Assembly: GCA_964586775.1 (NCBI GenBank)
Contig: CAZPJD010000096.1
Span: forward strand, 1-24,589
Length of the DNA: 24,589 nt
Reading direction: 5' to 3'
Source: JADLEX01 sp964586775
Lineage (GTDB): Bacteria; Lernaellota; Lernaellaia; JACKCT01
Positions 13,422-21,046 of this stretch are shown here, one piece after another. The translations under genes were made by a program, and so were the position numbers. How positions within the stretch are numbered: position 1 is the first letter of the stretch; every line of letters starts with the position of its first letter. The notes beneath the pieces are model-generated. The model was not told the origin of the DNA, ran no database searches, and saw nothing but the letters and a program-made list of their open reading frames with translations.

Positions 13422-15559
13422 TTCGCGGCTCCTTTGTCGGGCACTCTGTCGGTGGGGCGCAGCAGGATCCGCACGTCCACGGACTTCGAACCCATGCCCT
13501 GCTCATACACCATCAGGGGGTTGATTTCGATATCGGCGATGTCGTCGAACCGCGCGAGCAGCGCGCCCACGCGCCCGATGGCGTCTTGCACGCTGTCCAC
13601 ATCCTTGGGCGCTTCGCCGCGCACGCCCGCGAGCAGCGGCGCCGAGCGGATATCGCGCATCATCAGGGCCGCCTCGGCACCCGACAGCGGCAGCGCGCGA
13701 AAGGCGACGTCCTTGAGCACCTCGACGTAGATGCCGCCGAGGCCGAACATGACCACCGGGCCGAACGACGGATCGCGCCGCGCACCGACGATGATCTCGA
13801 GCCCGGGCGCGACCTGCTCCACGACCTCGACGCCGTCGAGCCGGGCGCGCGGGTCGTGTCGGCGGCAACTGTGCATGATCGCGTCCCACGCGTCCTGCAC
13901 CTCCTGCCGGTTTTCCATATCGAGCGCCACGCCGCCCGCGTCGCTCTTGTGAACGATGTCGGGAGAGACGATCTTGAGTACGACCGGGTAACCGATGCGG
14001 TCGGCGGCGGCGGTGGCCTCGCTCCAGTTGCGCGCGATCTCCTGACGAGGCAATTCGATCCCCGCCGCGCGCATCAATTCGCGCGCCTCGGCGGGCAGTA
14101 GGAACCGGCGGCCGGTCTTGCGCACGGCGGTGATGACGGCGGTCGCGGCCGGCGCGTCGATCGCGGCGAGATAGGGATCGAGGGCATCGGCGGGCGCGTC
14201 GAGCCGCGCCAGATTGCGCCGATAGGCGTACGCCGCGCCGAGGCACGAAATGGCGTCGCACACCTCGTCGTAGATCGCGAAGCCCTCGCCGCGCAGCTTG
14301 CGGATCGCCGCGTCCATCCCCGCGCCGCCGACGAACGAAAAGACGACGGGCTTGTTCACGACGCGGCTCGTCATGGCGCGGCGCAGCGTGGCGTCGAGGG
14401 TGTCTCCCGAAAGCACGGCGGTCTCGCAGCCGAGCACCACCACGCTGTCGATGTTCGGGTGCTCGATGGCGCGTCCGATGACGCGGTCGTAGTCGTCGAC
14501 CTGACCGCCGCCGGTGATGTCGATGGGATTTTTCAGCGAGCCGAACTCGGGCACACAGTCGCGAAACGCCGTTGCGAGATCCGCGTCGTCGTCGTAGAGC
14601 GGCACGTCGTCCGCCTCGCACGCGTCGGTGGCGAGCACGCCGATGCCGCCGCCGTTGGTGACGATCACCGTGCGGTCTCCGCGCGGCGGCGGCGAAAGCG
14701 ACAGGAAACGGCACCACTCGAGGGCCTGCTCGATGCTCTCGGCGCGCAGCGCCCCGCATTGGCGCATGATGGCCGAGAAGACCTCGTCCGCGCCGGCCAG
14801 CGATCCCGTGTGCGACGCCGCCGCCAGCGCGCCGCGTCGCGACCGGCCCGACTTGATGACGATCACCGGCTTGCGGCGCACCGCGCGCGGCAGCGCCTCG
14901 ACCAGCTTCGCGCCGTCGCGCACGCCCTCGATGTACATCAGGATCACGCGCGTGTGCTCGTCGTCCACGAGGTAGCCGAGCAGGTCGGCCTCGTCCACGT
15001 CGCTCTTGTTGCCCACCGAAACCACCGCCGACAGGCCGATGTTTTCGGTGTGCGTCTTGCCCATCATGGCGATGCCCAGCGCGCCGGACTGCGTGATGAT
15101 GGCGACGTGGCCGGGGGCGATGTCGCGCGGGCCGAAGGTGGCGTTCATCGACGCGGCGGCGCTGTAGACGCCGAAGATGTTGGGGCCGAGCACGCGCGCG
15201 CCGGCCTCGCGGGCAATGGCGACGACGCGCCGCTCGAGTTCGAGCTCGCCGATCTCGGCAAAGCCCGAGGTGATGATGGCGAGATGTTTCACGCTGTGCG
15301 CCGCGCAGTCGCGCACCGCCGCCTCGACCAGCGGCGCGGGCACGGCGACGCACGCCAGATCGACCTCGCCGTCGATGTCGGTCACACGCGGGGCGACCGC
15401 AAGGCCCATCATCTCGCCGCCCGACGGATTCACGGGGATCAGGCGACCCGCGTAGCCGCCCGCGGCGAGGTTGGCGAGGATCTTGCTCCCGATCTTGTCG
15501 GGGCTGCGCGACGCGCCGATGACGGCGACGGAGCGCGGACGAAAGAGTCGGTCAAACAC
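13418..15559 (-). CDS. ADP-forming acyl/acetyl-CoA synthetase (fused alpha-beta)
   Basis: A 713-residue NDP-forming acyl-CoA synthetase. It interconverts acyl-CoA + ADP + Pi and acid + CoA + ATP, conserving energy as ATP when acetate is produced. Domains in order: CoA-binding Rossmann domain (SVAVIGASRSPDKIG at 10-24), two succinyl-CoA-ligase-like flavodoxin subdomains, then a C-terminal ATP-grasp. The phosphorylated His250 lies in ASHTGSLAG, and the second His, His537, in VHKSDAGGVALDM. Both are needed in ADP-forming acetyl-CoA synthetases. FGLGGIYVEVLKDVAFR and DIEINPLMV are typical ATP-grasp endings. The alpha and beta parts are fused, as in many bacterial homologues. The start is GTG at 15559 with GGGGGA upstream. 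Substrate breadth cannot be read from sequence. Confidence 0.92.
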   Translation of the reverse strand: MFDRLFRPRSVAVIGASRSPDKIGSKILANLAAGGYAGRLIPVNPSGGEMMGLAVAPRVTDIDGEVDLACVAVPAPLVEAAVRDCAAHSVKHLAIITSGFAEIGELELERRVVAIAREAGARVLGPNIFGVYSAAASMNATFGPRDIAPGHVAIITQSGALGIAMMGKTHTENIGLSAVVSVGNKSDVDEADLLGYLVDDEHTRVILMYIEGVRDGAKLVEALPRAVRRKPVIVIKSGRSRRGALAAASHTGSLAGADEVFSAIMRQCGALRAESIEQALEWCRFLSLSPPPRGDRTVIVTNGGGIGVLATDACEADDVPLYDDDADLATAFRDCVPEFGSLKNPIDITGGGQVDDYDRVIGRAIEHPNIDSVVVLGCETAVLSGDTLDATLRRAMTSRVVNKPVVFSFVGGAGMDAAIRKLRGEGFAIYDEVCDAISCLGAAYAYRRNLARLDAPADALDPYLAAIDAPAATAVITAVRKTGRRFLLPAEARELMRAAGIELPRQEIARNWSEATAAADRIGYPVVLKIVSPDIVHKSDAGGVALDMENRQEVQDAWDAIMHSCRRHDPRARLDGVEVVEQVAPGLEIIVGARRDPSFGPVVMFGLGGIYVEVLKDVAFRALPLSGAEAALMMRDIRSAPLLAGVRGEAPKDVDSVQDAIGRVGALLARFDDIADIEINPLMVYEQGMGSKSVDVRILLRPTDRVPDKGAAK

Positions 15560-15610
15560 GTTGTCCCCCGGCGCGGTCGCTCGCTTGCGGTCCCGCGCGG
15601 TGTGGATCGG

Positions 15611-15868
15611 TCAGGGTGTTTTCAGGATGTCGTGCGGGCCGACGCGACGCAGCAGGGCGACGTCGCGCTCGATTCCCAGCGTGATCCGATAACCCCCGGT
15701 GACCTTCACGCGCCAGATCCCCGTCACGCCGCTCATCTTCTTCAGGTCGAGGGACGGATGATCGGGATTCGACGCGAGCATTTCGATCCGCCGATCGACC
15801 CTTGTCCGGATTTCGCGGGGCAGCCGCGCGTAATCGCGGACGAAGCGGTCGGAAAATACGATGCGCAT
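15611..15868 (-). CDS. RelE/ParE-superfamily toxin
   Basis: An 85-residue protein of the RelE/ParE toxin fold: FSDRFVRDYARLPREIRTRVDRRIEML helices, LDLKKMSGVTGIWRVKVTGGYRITLGIE strand region and a final VALLRRVGPHDIL strand. The pattern of small basic protein, W-R-(V/I)-....YR, and V..RR.G.HD.. fits RelE-like type II toxins that cleave mRNA on the ribosome. Residue-level activity is not certain. It starts 3 nt after the AbrB-type antitoxin gene and shares its promoter. The order is antitoxin then toxin, the commoner arrangement. The cassette lies between two CoA-metabolism genes, suggesting insertion. Confidence 0.88.
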   Translation of the reverse strand: MRIVFSDRFVRDYARLPREIRTRVDRRIEMLASNPDHPSLDLKKMSGVTGIWRVKVTGGYRITLGIERDVALLRRVGPHDILKTP

Positions 15869-15871
15869 GGC

Positions 15872-16240
15872 TCAGTCTTTCGACTTGGCCGCGCGTTTTG
15901 CCTTCATGTCTTTTTTTCGCCCCACGACCTTCTTCCCGCGGTTGTCGGGCCGGGCCTTGCCCGAAGCGCGGTGCAAAAAGGCGAGCGCCGACGTCGCGTC
16001 GTCGAAGGGGCCGTGTACGCGGCCGGCGGCGATGTCGGCGTCGGCCTCGGCCTCGGCCTCGCGCCAGGGCCGCGTGTGGTACCACTCGTCGTCGGCGTGG
16101 ACGATCCTCGCGGGCCGCATGACGATCGCGCCGTTTTTCAGCTCGGCGCTCACGACGTCGCCGGGGCCGAGCCCGAGCGCCTTGCGGAACTTCGCCGGCA
16201 GCGTGACCGATCCGTTGGTGGTGACCTTGGTGGTGGGCAT
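15872..16240 (-). CDS. AbrB/MazE-type swapped-hairpin antitoxin
   Basis: A 122-residue antitoxin. Residues 1-45 are a SpoVT/AbrB DNA-binding domain (KVTTNGSVTLPAKFRKALGLGPGDVVSAEL...IVMRPA). Residues ~52-92 (DEWYHTRPWREAEAEADADIAAGRVHGPFDDATSALAFLH) match the acidic toxin-binding region of AbrB antitoxins paired with RelE toxins. A Lys/Arg-rich tail (KKVVGRKKDMKAKR) follows and is longer than usual. The ATG at 16240 has AGGAG 6 nt upstream; a longer frame to 16939 is an overlap artefact. AbrB antitoxins commonly repress their own promoter, and a -35/-10 pair and a direct repeat lie immediately upstream. Confidence 0.88.
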   Translation of the reverse strand: MPTTKVTTNGSVTLPAKFRKALGLGPGDVVSAELKNGAIVMRPARIVHADDEWYHTRPWREAEAEADADIAAGRVHGPFDDATSALAFLHRASGKARPDNRGKKVVGRKKDMKAKRAAKSKD

Positions 16241-16250
16241 GTCGGCTCCT

Positions 16251-16265
16251 AAGAATCCAAGAATC
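16251..16265 (-). promoter_or_regulatory. AAGAATC direct repeat in toxin-antitoxin leader (possible operator)
   Basis: AAGAATC occurs at 16251-16257 and again at 16259-16265, one base apart (minus strand GATTCTTGGATTCTT). It lies just downstream of the predicted -10 box and ends 10 nt before the antitoxin start, next to the AGGAG site. A tandem site here is well placed for autorepression by the AbrB-type antitoxin. Binding is inferred from position only. Confidence 0.4.
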
Positions 16266-16274
16266 TCATAATTT

Positions 16275-16303
16275 ATTGTATTCCGAACCGATCGACGCGG
16301 CAA
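16275..16303 (-). promoter_or_regulatory. Sigma-70-like promoter of the toxin-antitoxin operon
   Basis: On the minus strand TTGCCG (16303-16298) and TACAAT (16280-16275) are separated by exactly 17 nt, inside an AT-rich island that stands out against GC-rich surroundings. Transcription would start near 16268, giving a leader of about 28 nt before the antitoxin ATG. This is the best promoter match seen in the window. Confidence 0.65.
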
Positions 16304-16341
16304 GCGACCTCGCGTCGCCCCCGAACGATCACGGTGAAACA

Positions 16342-18237
16342 TCAGTCCCGAAACATCATCCTCAGTTCGTACACGCCCTCGACGCGCACCTTGGCCATTT
16401 CGAATCCGGCCTTCTCGAACACGTGCAGCATGGGCTTGTTTTCCACCAGCACCTCGGCGTTGAAACCAAGCAAGCCCTGCTTTTTCCCGAGGAAGGTCAG
16501 ATAGGACAGGAGCGAGGAGCCGATGCCTCGATTCTGGTATTCGTCGCGTACGACGAACGCCACCTCGGCGACGTGCGAATCGGGCTCCATGTTGTACTGG
16601 CCCATCGCGACCACGGTCTCGACCTCCTGCGACGGATCGAAAACCAGGAGGATGATCTCGCGCGTGTAGTCGATGACTACGAACTCCTGCAACCGCTCGT
16701 GCGGAATGTCGCGGCGCATCGAGATGAACCGGCGATACAGCGTATTTTCGGACAGATCGTAGAAGAAATCCTTGAGCAGCGATTCGTCGGACAGGCGCAC
16801 CGGCCGTACGAAAATCTCCCGGCCCTGTTTGTCGCGCCGAAACGATTCCAACTCGGGTGGATACTCGCCGCGCTTGCCCGGCAAAAACGCCTGATCCGTG
16901 TAGATCAGGTGGTGCGCCTTGGCCTCCTGAATCAGCCACGGGCGGAACTTGGGGTGCGCGACGGCGATGAGCGCCATGGCGCGATCGCGGATGTTCTTGC
17001 CGTGCAGATAGGCGATGCCGAACTCGGTGACGACGTAGTGTACGTCGCCCCGGTTGAGCGTGACGCCGGCGCCCTCGGGAATCAGCGGCACAATGCGCGA
17101 AACTTCGCCGCCGCGCGCCGTGGCCGGAAGCGTGAGAATCGATCTTCCGCCCGGCGCCATCACCGCGCCGCGCATGAAGTCGGCCTGCCCGCCGATGCCG
17201 CTATAGAACTGCGCGCCGATCGACTCCGCCGTCGCCTGCCCCGTCAGATCGATCGCGAGCGCGCTGTTGATCGCGACCATGTTCTCCTGGCGGGCAATAT
17301 TCATCGGCGCGTTGGTGTAGCGGATCGAGCGAAACTCCACCTGCGGGTTGTCGTCGATGAACCGATAGGTTTCGGCGGTGCCCATGCAGAACGCGGCGAT
17401 GGTCTTGCCGGGATTGAGCGTCTTTTTCGAATTGTCGATCACGCCCTCGTCGATGAGCCGCGCGATGCCGTCCGTGAACAGTTCCGTGTGAACGCCCAGG
17501 TGTTTCTTGGTCGAGAGCGCGCGGATGATGGCGTTCGGCGTCGCGCCGTAACCCACCTGAATCGTGTCGCCGTCCTGCACGAGTCGGGCGACGTAACGCC
17601 CGATGTCCGTCATCACCTGCTCTTCGGCCTCGGGCCGGTACTCGAGCAGCGGCTCGTCGTGCACGACGATGTAGTCGAGGCGGTCGATGTGGAGGAACCC
17701 GTCGCCGTGGACGCGCGGCATTTGTGGGTTGATCTGCGCGATGATGAGGCGCGCCTCCTCGGTTGCCGCCTTCACGATGTCCACGCTCACGCCGAGGCTC
17801 ACGAACCCGTGTTCGTCCGGCGGTGTGACCTGAATCATCGCGACATCGACCTCGACGAGCCCCCGGTGGAACAGGCGCGGCACCTGCGACAGGAAGACCG
17901 GGGTATAGTCGGCGACGCCCCGGTTCACCGCTCCGCGGGTGTTGTCGCCGATGAAAAACGAGTTTGCGCGAAAATTCGATTTGAACCGGGGTTCGGCATA
18001 GCTCGCCACGCCCAGCGTCCAGACCTGAAAGACCTCGGCGTCCACCACGTGCTTGGGGTGCGATTCGACGTACCGGGTGAGCGCCGCGATCAGGTACTGC
18101 GGCTCGCCGCACGCGGTCCCGACGAAAATCTTGGACCCGCGGTGAATCTGCGAAAAGATCCGCTCTTCGGTCTGGAATTTGTCGGGATACCGCTCGCGCC
18201 AGACGCGCAAGGGATCGTCGTGTCCATCCCGGCCCAT
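16342..18237 (-). CDS. CoA-transferase/acetyl-CoA hydrolase fused to GNAT acetyltransferase
   Basis: A 631-residue fusion. Residues ~25-440 are an acetyl-CoA hydrolase/CoA-transferase family enzyme (4-hydroxybutyrate CoA-transferase-like): IFVGTACGEP near the start, QVTPPDEHGFVSLGVSVD, QVGYGATPNAII, GVHTELFTDG with Glu252 aligning to the family nucleophile, GIGGQADFMRGA, and VVTEFGIAYLHGK. Residues ~472-625 are a GNAT domain with acetyl-CoA motif VRDEYQNRGIGSSLL (563-577) and HVFEKAGFE. The fusion is known from other bacteria; the GNAT part may acetylate a protein in response to acetyl-CoA, but the target is unknown. I chose the ATG at 18237 because GGGGAGGG lies 4-5 nt upstream; a GTG at 18255 sits before that site. 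It shares the acetate/CoA theme with the synthetase beyond the toxin-antitoxin pair. Confidence 0.9.
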   Translation of the reverse strand: MGRDGHDDPLRVWRERYPDKFQTEERIFSQIHRGSKIFVGTACGEPQYLIAALTRYVESHPKHVVDAEVFQVWTLGVASYAEPRFKSNFRANSFFIGDNTRGAVNRGVADYTPVFLSQVPRLFHRGLVEVDVAMIQVTPPDEHGFVSLGVSVDIVKAATEEARLIIAQINPQMPRVHGDGFLHIDRLDYIVVHDEPLLEYRPEAEEQVMTDIGRYVARLVQDGDTIQVGYGATPNAIIRALSTKKHLGVHTELFTDGIARLIDEGVIDNSKKTLNPGKTIAAFCMGTAETYRFIDDNPQVEFRSIRYTNAPMNIARQENMVAINSALAIDLTGQATAESIGAQFYSGIGGQADFMRGAVMAPGGRSILTLPATARGGEVSRIVPLIPEGAGVTLNRGDVHYVVTEFGIAYLHGKNIRDRAMALIAVAHPKFRPWLIQEAKAHHLIYTDQAFLPGKRGEYPPELESFRRDKQGREIFVRPVRLSDESLLKDFFYDLSENTLYRRFISMRRDIPHERLQEFVVIDYTREIILLVFDPSQEVETVVAMGQYNMEPDSHVAEVAFVVRDEYQNRGIGSSLLSYLTFLGKKQGLLGFNAEVLVENKPMLHVFEKAGFEMAKVRVEGVYELRMMFRD

Positions 18238-18357
18238 GCGCCCTCCCCGGCGCACCGTTTATCGGACGCGACGCGGTGTGTCAACGAAAATCGGCGGTTT
18301 TCGGGCGCGCGGATGCGGCTGAATGACGAGTCGCCGGTTCGACGCCCGGCAGGGTTC

Positions 18358-19305
18358 TCAGGTCTCCCTGTCCGAATAGTACGTAAAAAACTTCGGCCCG
18401 TTGAAATGCACCATGTGGTCGGGATTCTCGTAGATCCAGACCTCGGTGTCCCAAGCGATGTCCAGCATGTGCCGTTTGAATTCCCGGAAGTCCAGGAACG
18501 CGCTGATGAACACCCGTCGCGCCGGGCACTTCTTGAGCACCTTTTCGAGTTCGATTTGGCGCTTGGGCGAAACGGGACCGTGCGCGGTCACGGCCTCGAC
18601 GAGAAAGAGTATATTGGCTTTCCGGTCGTACAGGACGACGTCAGGCAGCTTGTCGTGCCGCGTGATCGGGATGTTGAGGCTCTTGAGCAGCGCATCGTCA
18701 CGATGCAGGAGCTTCTTCGCGGTATCGCCTACGTAGACCACCGTGGTCGCCGCACAGAACCGCGTGCGAAACTCGTTGATGATGTGCGCCTGAAGCTCGT
18801 TGTGCTTGCCCGGCGATAGCGCCAGCGTAACGCCGTCCGGGAGTTCGACGGCAACCTGACGGCTCTTCTTGGTCTTCGCGTATCGCTCCTGGAGCGCCCC
18901 CTGTATTTTGAGGAATTTCGTCACGGCAGCAGGCCAAGATCGTGTTCCAAACGCCTTGATGACCGGATACGCCGCGTCAGATATGCGGTACGCCGTCTTT
19001 GGGCTGTTCGTCGAACGCGAGGGGTCATCCGCGTTGCGTTCGACGATCGACGCCTGCTCAAGCTGGTGGATCGTCTGGCGACGAATCGTCTCGCGAGAGT
19101 TTTCGGCGTAACGCTGTCCGAAATGACTCTCGATGAAAACGATGATGTCGTGAATGCGGATGTTTCGCTGCTTCGCGTCCCGCCACGCAGCGCCTTCGTT
19201 TATATCGAGTAGCGCAAGGATCGTCCACGCGCTGCGGTCATTCTGTTGCGCCTTCGGCATTCCCAAGGCCGCGATGATTTCCAGCGCTTCGTCTTTCTTT
19301 GCCAT
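18358..19305 (-). CDS. BsuBI/PstI-family type II restriction endonuclease
   Basis: A 315-residue endonuclease of the BsuBI/PstI family, whose members recognise CTGCAG. The N-terminal ~110 residues look like a winged-helix region (IRIHDIIVFIESHF, RETIRRQTIHQLEQASIV). The C-terminal family domain shows SPGKHNELQAHIINEF (164-179), YVGDTAKK, then the catalytic core KLPDVVLYD...LFLVEAVTAHGPVSPKRQIEL. In that core Asp222 and Glu237 form the PD-(D/E)XK-like metal site. Length matches PstI/BsuBI. It begins 6 nt after the methyltransferase stop, so the methylase is translated first. No truncation or frameshift was seen. Base composition is lower in GC than flanking housekeeping genes. Recognition sequence is inferred from family only. 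Confidence 0.93.
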   Translation of the reverse strand: MAKKDEALEIIAALGMPKAQQNDRSAWTILALLDINEGAAWRDAKQRNIRIHDIIVFIESHFGQRYAENSRETIRRQTIHQLEQASIVERNADDPSRSTNSPKTAYRISDAAYPVIKAFGTRSWPAAVTKFLKIQGALQERYAKTKKSRQVAVELPDGVTLALSPGKHNELQAHIINEFRTRFCAATTVVYVGDTAKKLLHRDDALLKSLNIPITRHDKLPDVVLYDRKANILFLVEAVTAHGPVSPKRQIELEKVLKKCPARRVFISAFLDFREFKRHMLDIAWDTEVWIYENPDHMVHFNGPKFFTYYSDRET

Positions 19306-19311
19306 GAATTT

Positions 19312-20910
19312 TCAACCCTCGTTTTTCAACATCGGGAGCAGCCATTTGTCCACGTCCTCGGTCAAAACCGTGCGGAGTTCCTTGCCGAGCTTCTTTGACC
19401 GCGATCGCGCCTGCGCGCCGATCTCCCTGATCGCCGCGATGTCCGGTACGGGAATGTTCCGGATTTCCGTCGCGTTGACCTGCGTGCTGCCGTTGAGAGT
19501 GCGGAAGTACGTATCGAACACACGGGAGTTCAGCAGCGCCGTGATTCCCAGCGCTTCGTCTTCGGAAAGCTCGCCCTTCGGACGGTGAACGTAGTTGACG
19601 TGGTTTTCCAGCCCAACAAAAGGATGCGGAAACTCGGACGCCAGAAGTGCGGACGCATACACACGCCGCTCTTGCTCCTTGGAGGTGAACCGCTTGATGA
19701 GCACGTAGTTCCGAGTCGGCAGAAGGAGCTTTCGGCTTGCGTCCGAGACGCGAAGCTCTTGAGGCTTTTTGGGCTTGGGAACCGGCCACTCGACCGCTCC
19801 ATCCGTCAGGTTGTGCGCCCACAGCAGGGGAGCTGTTTCGTCGCCTTGCCGTCCGACATCGGTGAGAAACTCCGATGCGCGAAACGCGACGACGGGTCCG
19901 GTGGAGATTTCGAGCCCGAGCTCGTTCAACGTGTGCGGCAGCGCGTCGATGAGACGACCCGCATCCAACTCTTCCCGCGAGTGCGGTATACGCAGGAACA
20001 GGTCGCCGTTCTTCCGGTGGATCAAATCGCTTGCCAAGACCTTGAAAGAATCAACCTCACCCAGGTGCTTGTTTCTGGAGACGGTGACGGTTACGGATTG
20101 CCGGTCCGCGTGCGGCCGATTGGCCACCTTGATGATGACGTTTTCCTGAAGTACGCCGTCGTCGTCGAACTGCTCGTTGCGCGACGCGAAAGCGTGAATC
20201 CGCTCAATGGCGAAGTTTTCGACGAGCCATCTGCGGAATCGCTGGAAGTAGAGCCCGGCGCAGAAGCTGCGCGGGCTGATGAACACGAACTGCCCGCCCG
20301 GCGCGAGCATCCCGGCGGAAACGCCAAGAAACAACGCGTAGATGTTCGGCTGGCCGGACACGAACTCGGGCACGGCGCGCGCAGACGGCGAGTCCTTCGC
20401 GATCTTGAAGTACGGGGGGTTGGAAATGATGAGGTCGAATCCGCCCTCCACGCGGCTTGATCCGAAGAGATCGGCCGGCTTCGAGCGATGCGCGTTGGCG
20501 AGCACGAAGTCATCGGTCACAATACGGAAGTCGAACTTGTGCCCGACGGTCGCCAGACGCTCGCGGCACGCGCGGAGTACGTCTCGCAGAACCGGCGTCA
20601 GCGATTCGTCGCGCTCGCACGCAACCAGCGAAACGGCGAGCGGATTTGGGTGCGTCGCGAACCGCTCGCAGAGCGCCGCGCAGAGCGCTCCGGCTCCCGC
20701 GCCGGGATCGAGAACAGAAACCTGACCCGATGCGGGGAGCGAGAACATGTCCGCCATGAATCGTGCGATGGAAGGCGGCGTGAAAAACTGACCGTGCTCC
20801 CTGCGTCGATCGGCCGTCGTTGCGGCGTAATGGCGACGCGCGGCGTCCTCGGCGAAATCCGCGAGGCCGAATACCGCGGGCAATTCTTCTTTTGTCGCGC
20901 TTCCGGCCAA
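19312..20910 (-). CDS. N6-adenine DNA methyltransferase of the BsuBI/PstI-type system
   Basis: A gamma-type amino-methyltransferase of about 532 residues that would protect sites of the adjacent endonuclease. Counting from the TTG at 20910, motif X GQFFTPP is at 40-46, SAM-binding motif I LDPGAGAG at 67-74, acidic VACERD at 97-101, and catalytic NPPY at 164-167; a target-recognition region fills the C-terminal half. The start is unresolved. AAGGAG (20946-20941) is followed 9 nt later by an in-frame TTA (20931), not a start codon. I therefore placed the start at the next TTG, without strong support; the first plausible Met is inside the conserved domain. The open frame extends to 21108 but would run into the upstream gene. 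Order is methylase then nuclease; GC is lower than neighbours (30/60 at 20041-20100). Confidence 0.88.
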   Translation of the reverse strand: MAGSATKEELPAVFGLADFAEDAARRHYAATTADRRREHGQFFTPPSIARFMADMFSLPASGQVSVLDPGAGAGALCAALCERFATHPNPLAVSLVACERDESLTPVLRDVLRACRERLATVGHKFDFRIVTDDFVLANAHRSKPADLFGSSRVEGGFDLIISNPPYFKIAKDSPSARAVPEFVSGQPNIYALFLGVSAGMLAPGGQFVFISPRSFCAGLYFQRFRRWLVENFAIERIHAFASRNEQFDDDGVLQENVIIKVANRPHADRQSVTVTVSRNKHLGEVDSFKVLASDLIHRKNGDLFLRIPHSREELDAGRLIDALPHTLNELGLEISTGPVVAFRASEFLTDVGRQGDETAPLLWAHNLTDGAVEWPVPKPKKPQELRVSDASRKLLLPTRNYVLIKRFTSKEQERRVYASALLASEFPHPFVGLENHVNYVHRPKGELSEDEALGITALLNSRVFDTYFRTLNGSTQVNATEIRNIPVPDIAAIREIGAQARSRSKKLGKELRTVLTEDVDKWLLPMLKNEG

Positions 20911-21046
20911 TGGACCGTCCCGTTTCGGTAACTGAGGATTCTCCTTGTGTGTACCACGGAACGGACGCGGCTCGGAAGCGAAAGAGAGTCGTGGGCAGAA
21001 CGGCGAAAGCGCCGCGCGAGCGATCCAGCCACGCCGAAGCGGGCCC

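Noticed and set aside
15872..16939. A 355-codon minus-strand frame ending at the antitoxin stop
   Set aside because: The first ~230 codons overlap the CoA-transferase gene in another frame; promoter and RBS place the real start at 16240.
14459..18819. Two very long plus-strand frames (14459-16252 and 16276-18819)
   Set aside because: They are antisense shadows of the acyl-CoA synthetase, toxin-antitoxin and CoA-transferase genes, all of which carry intact catalytic motifs on the minus strand.
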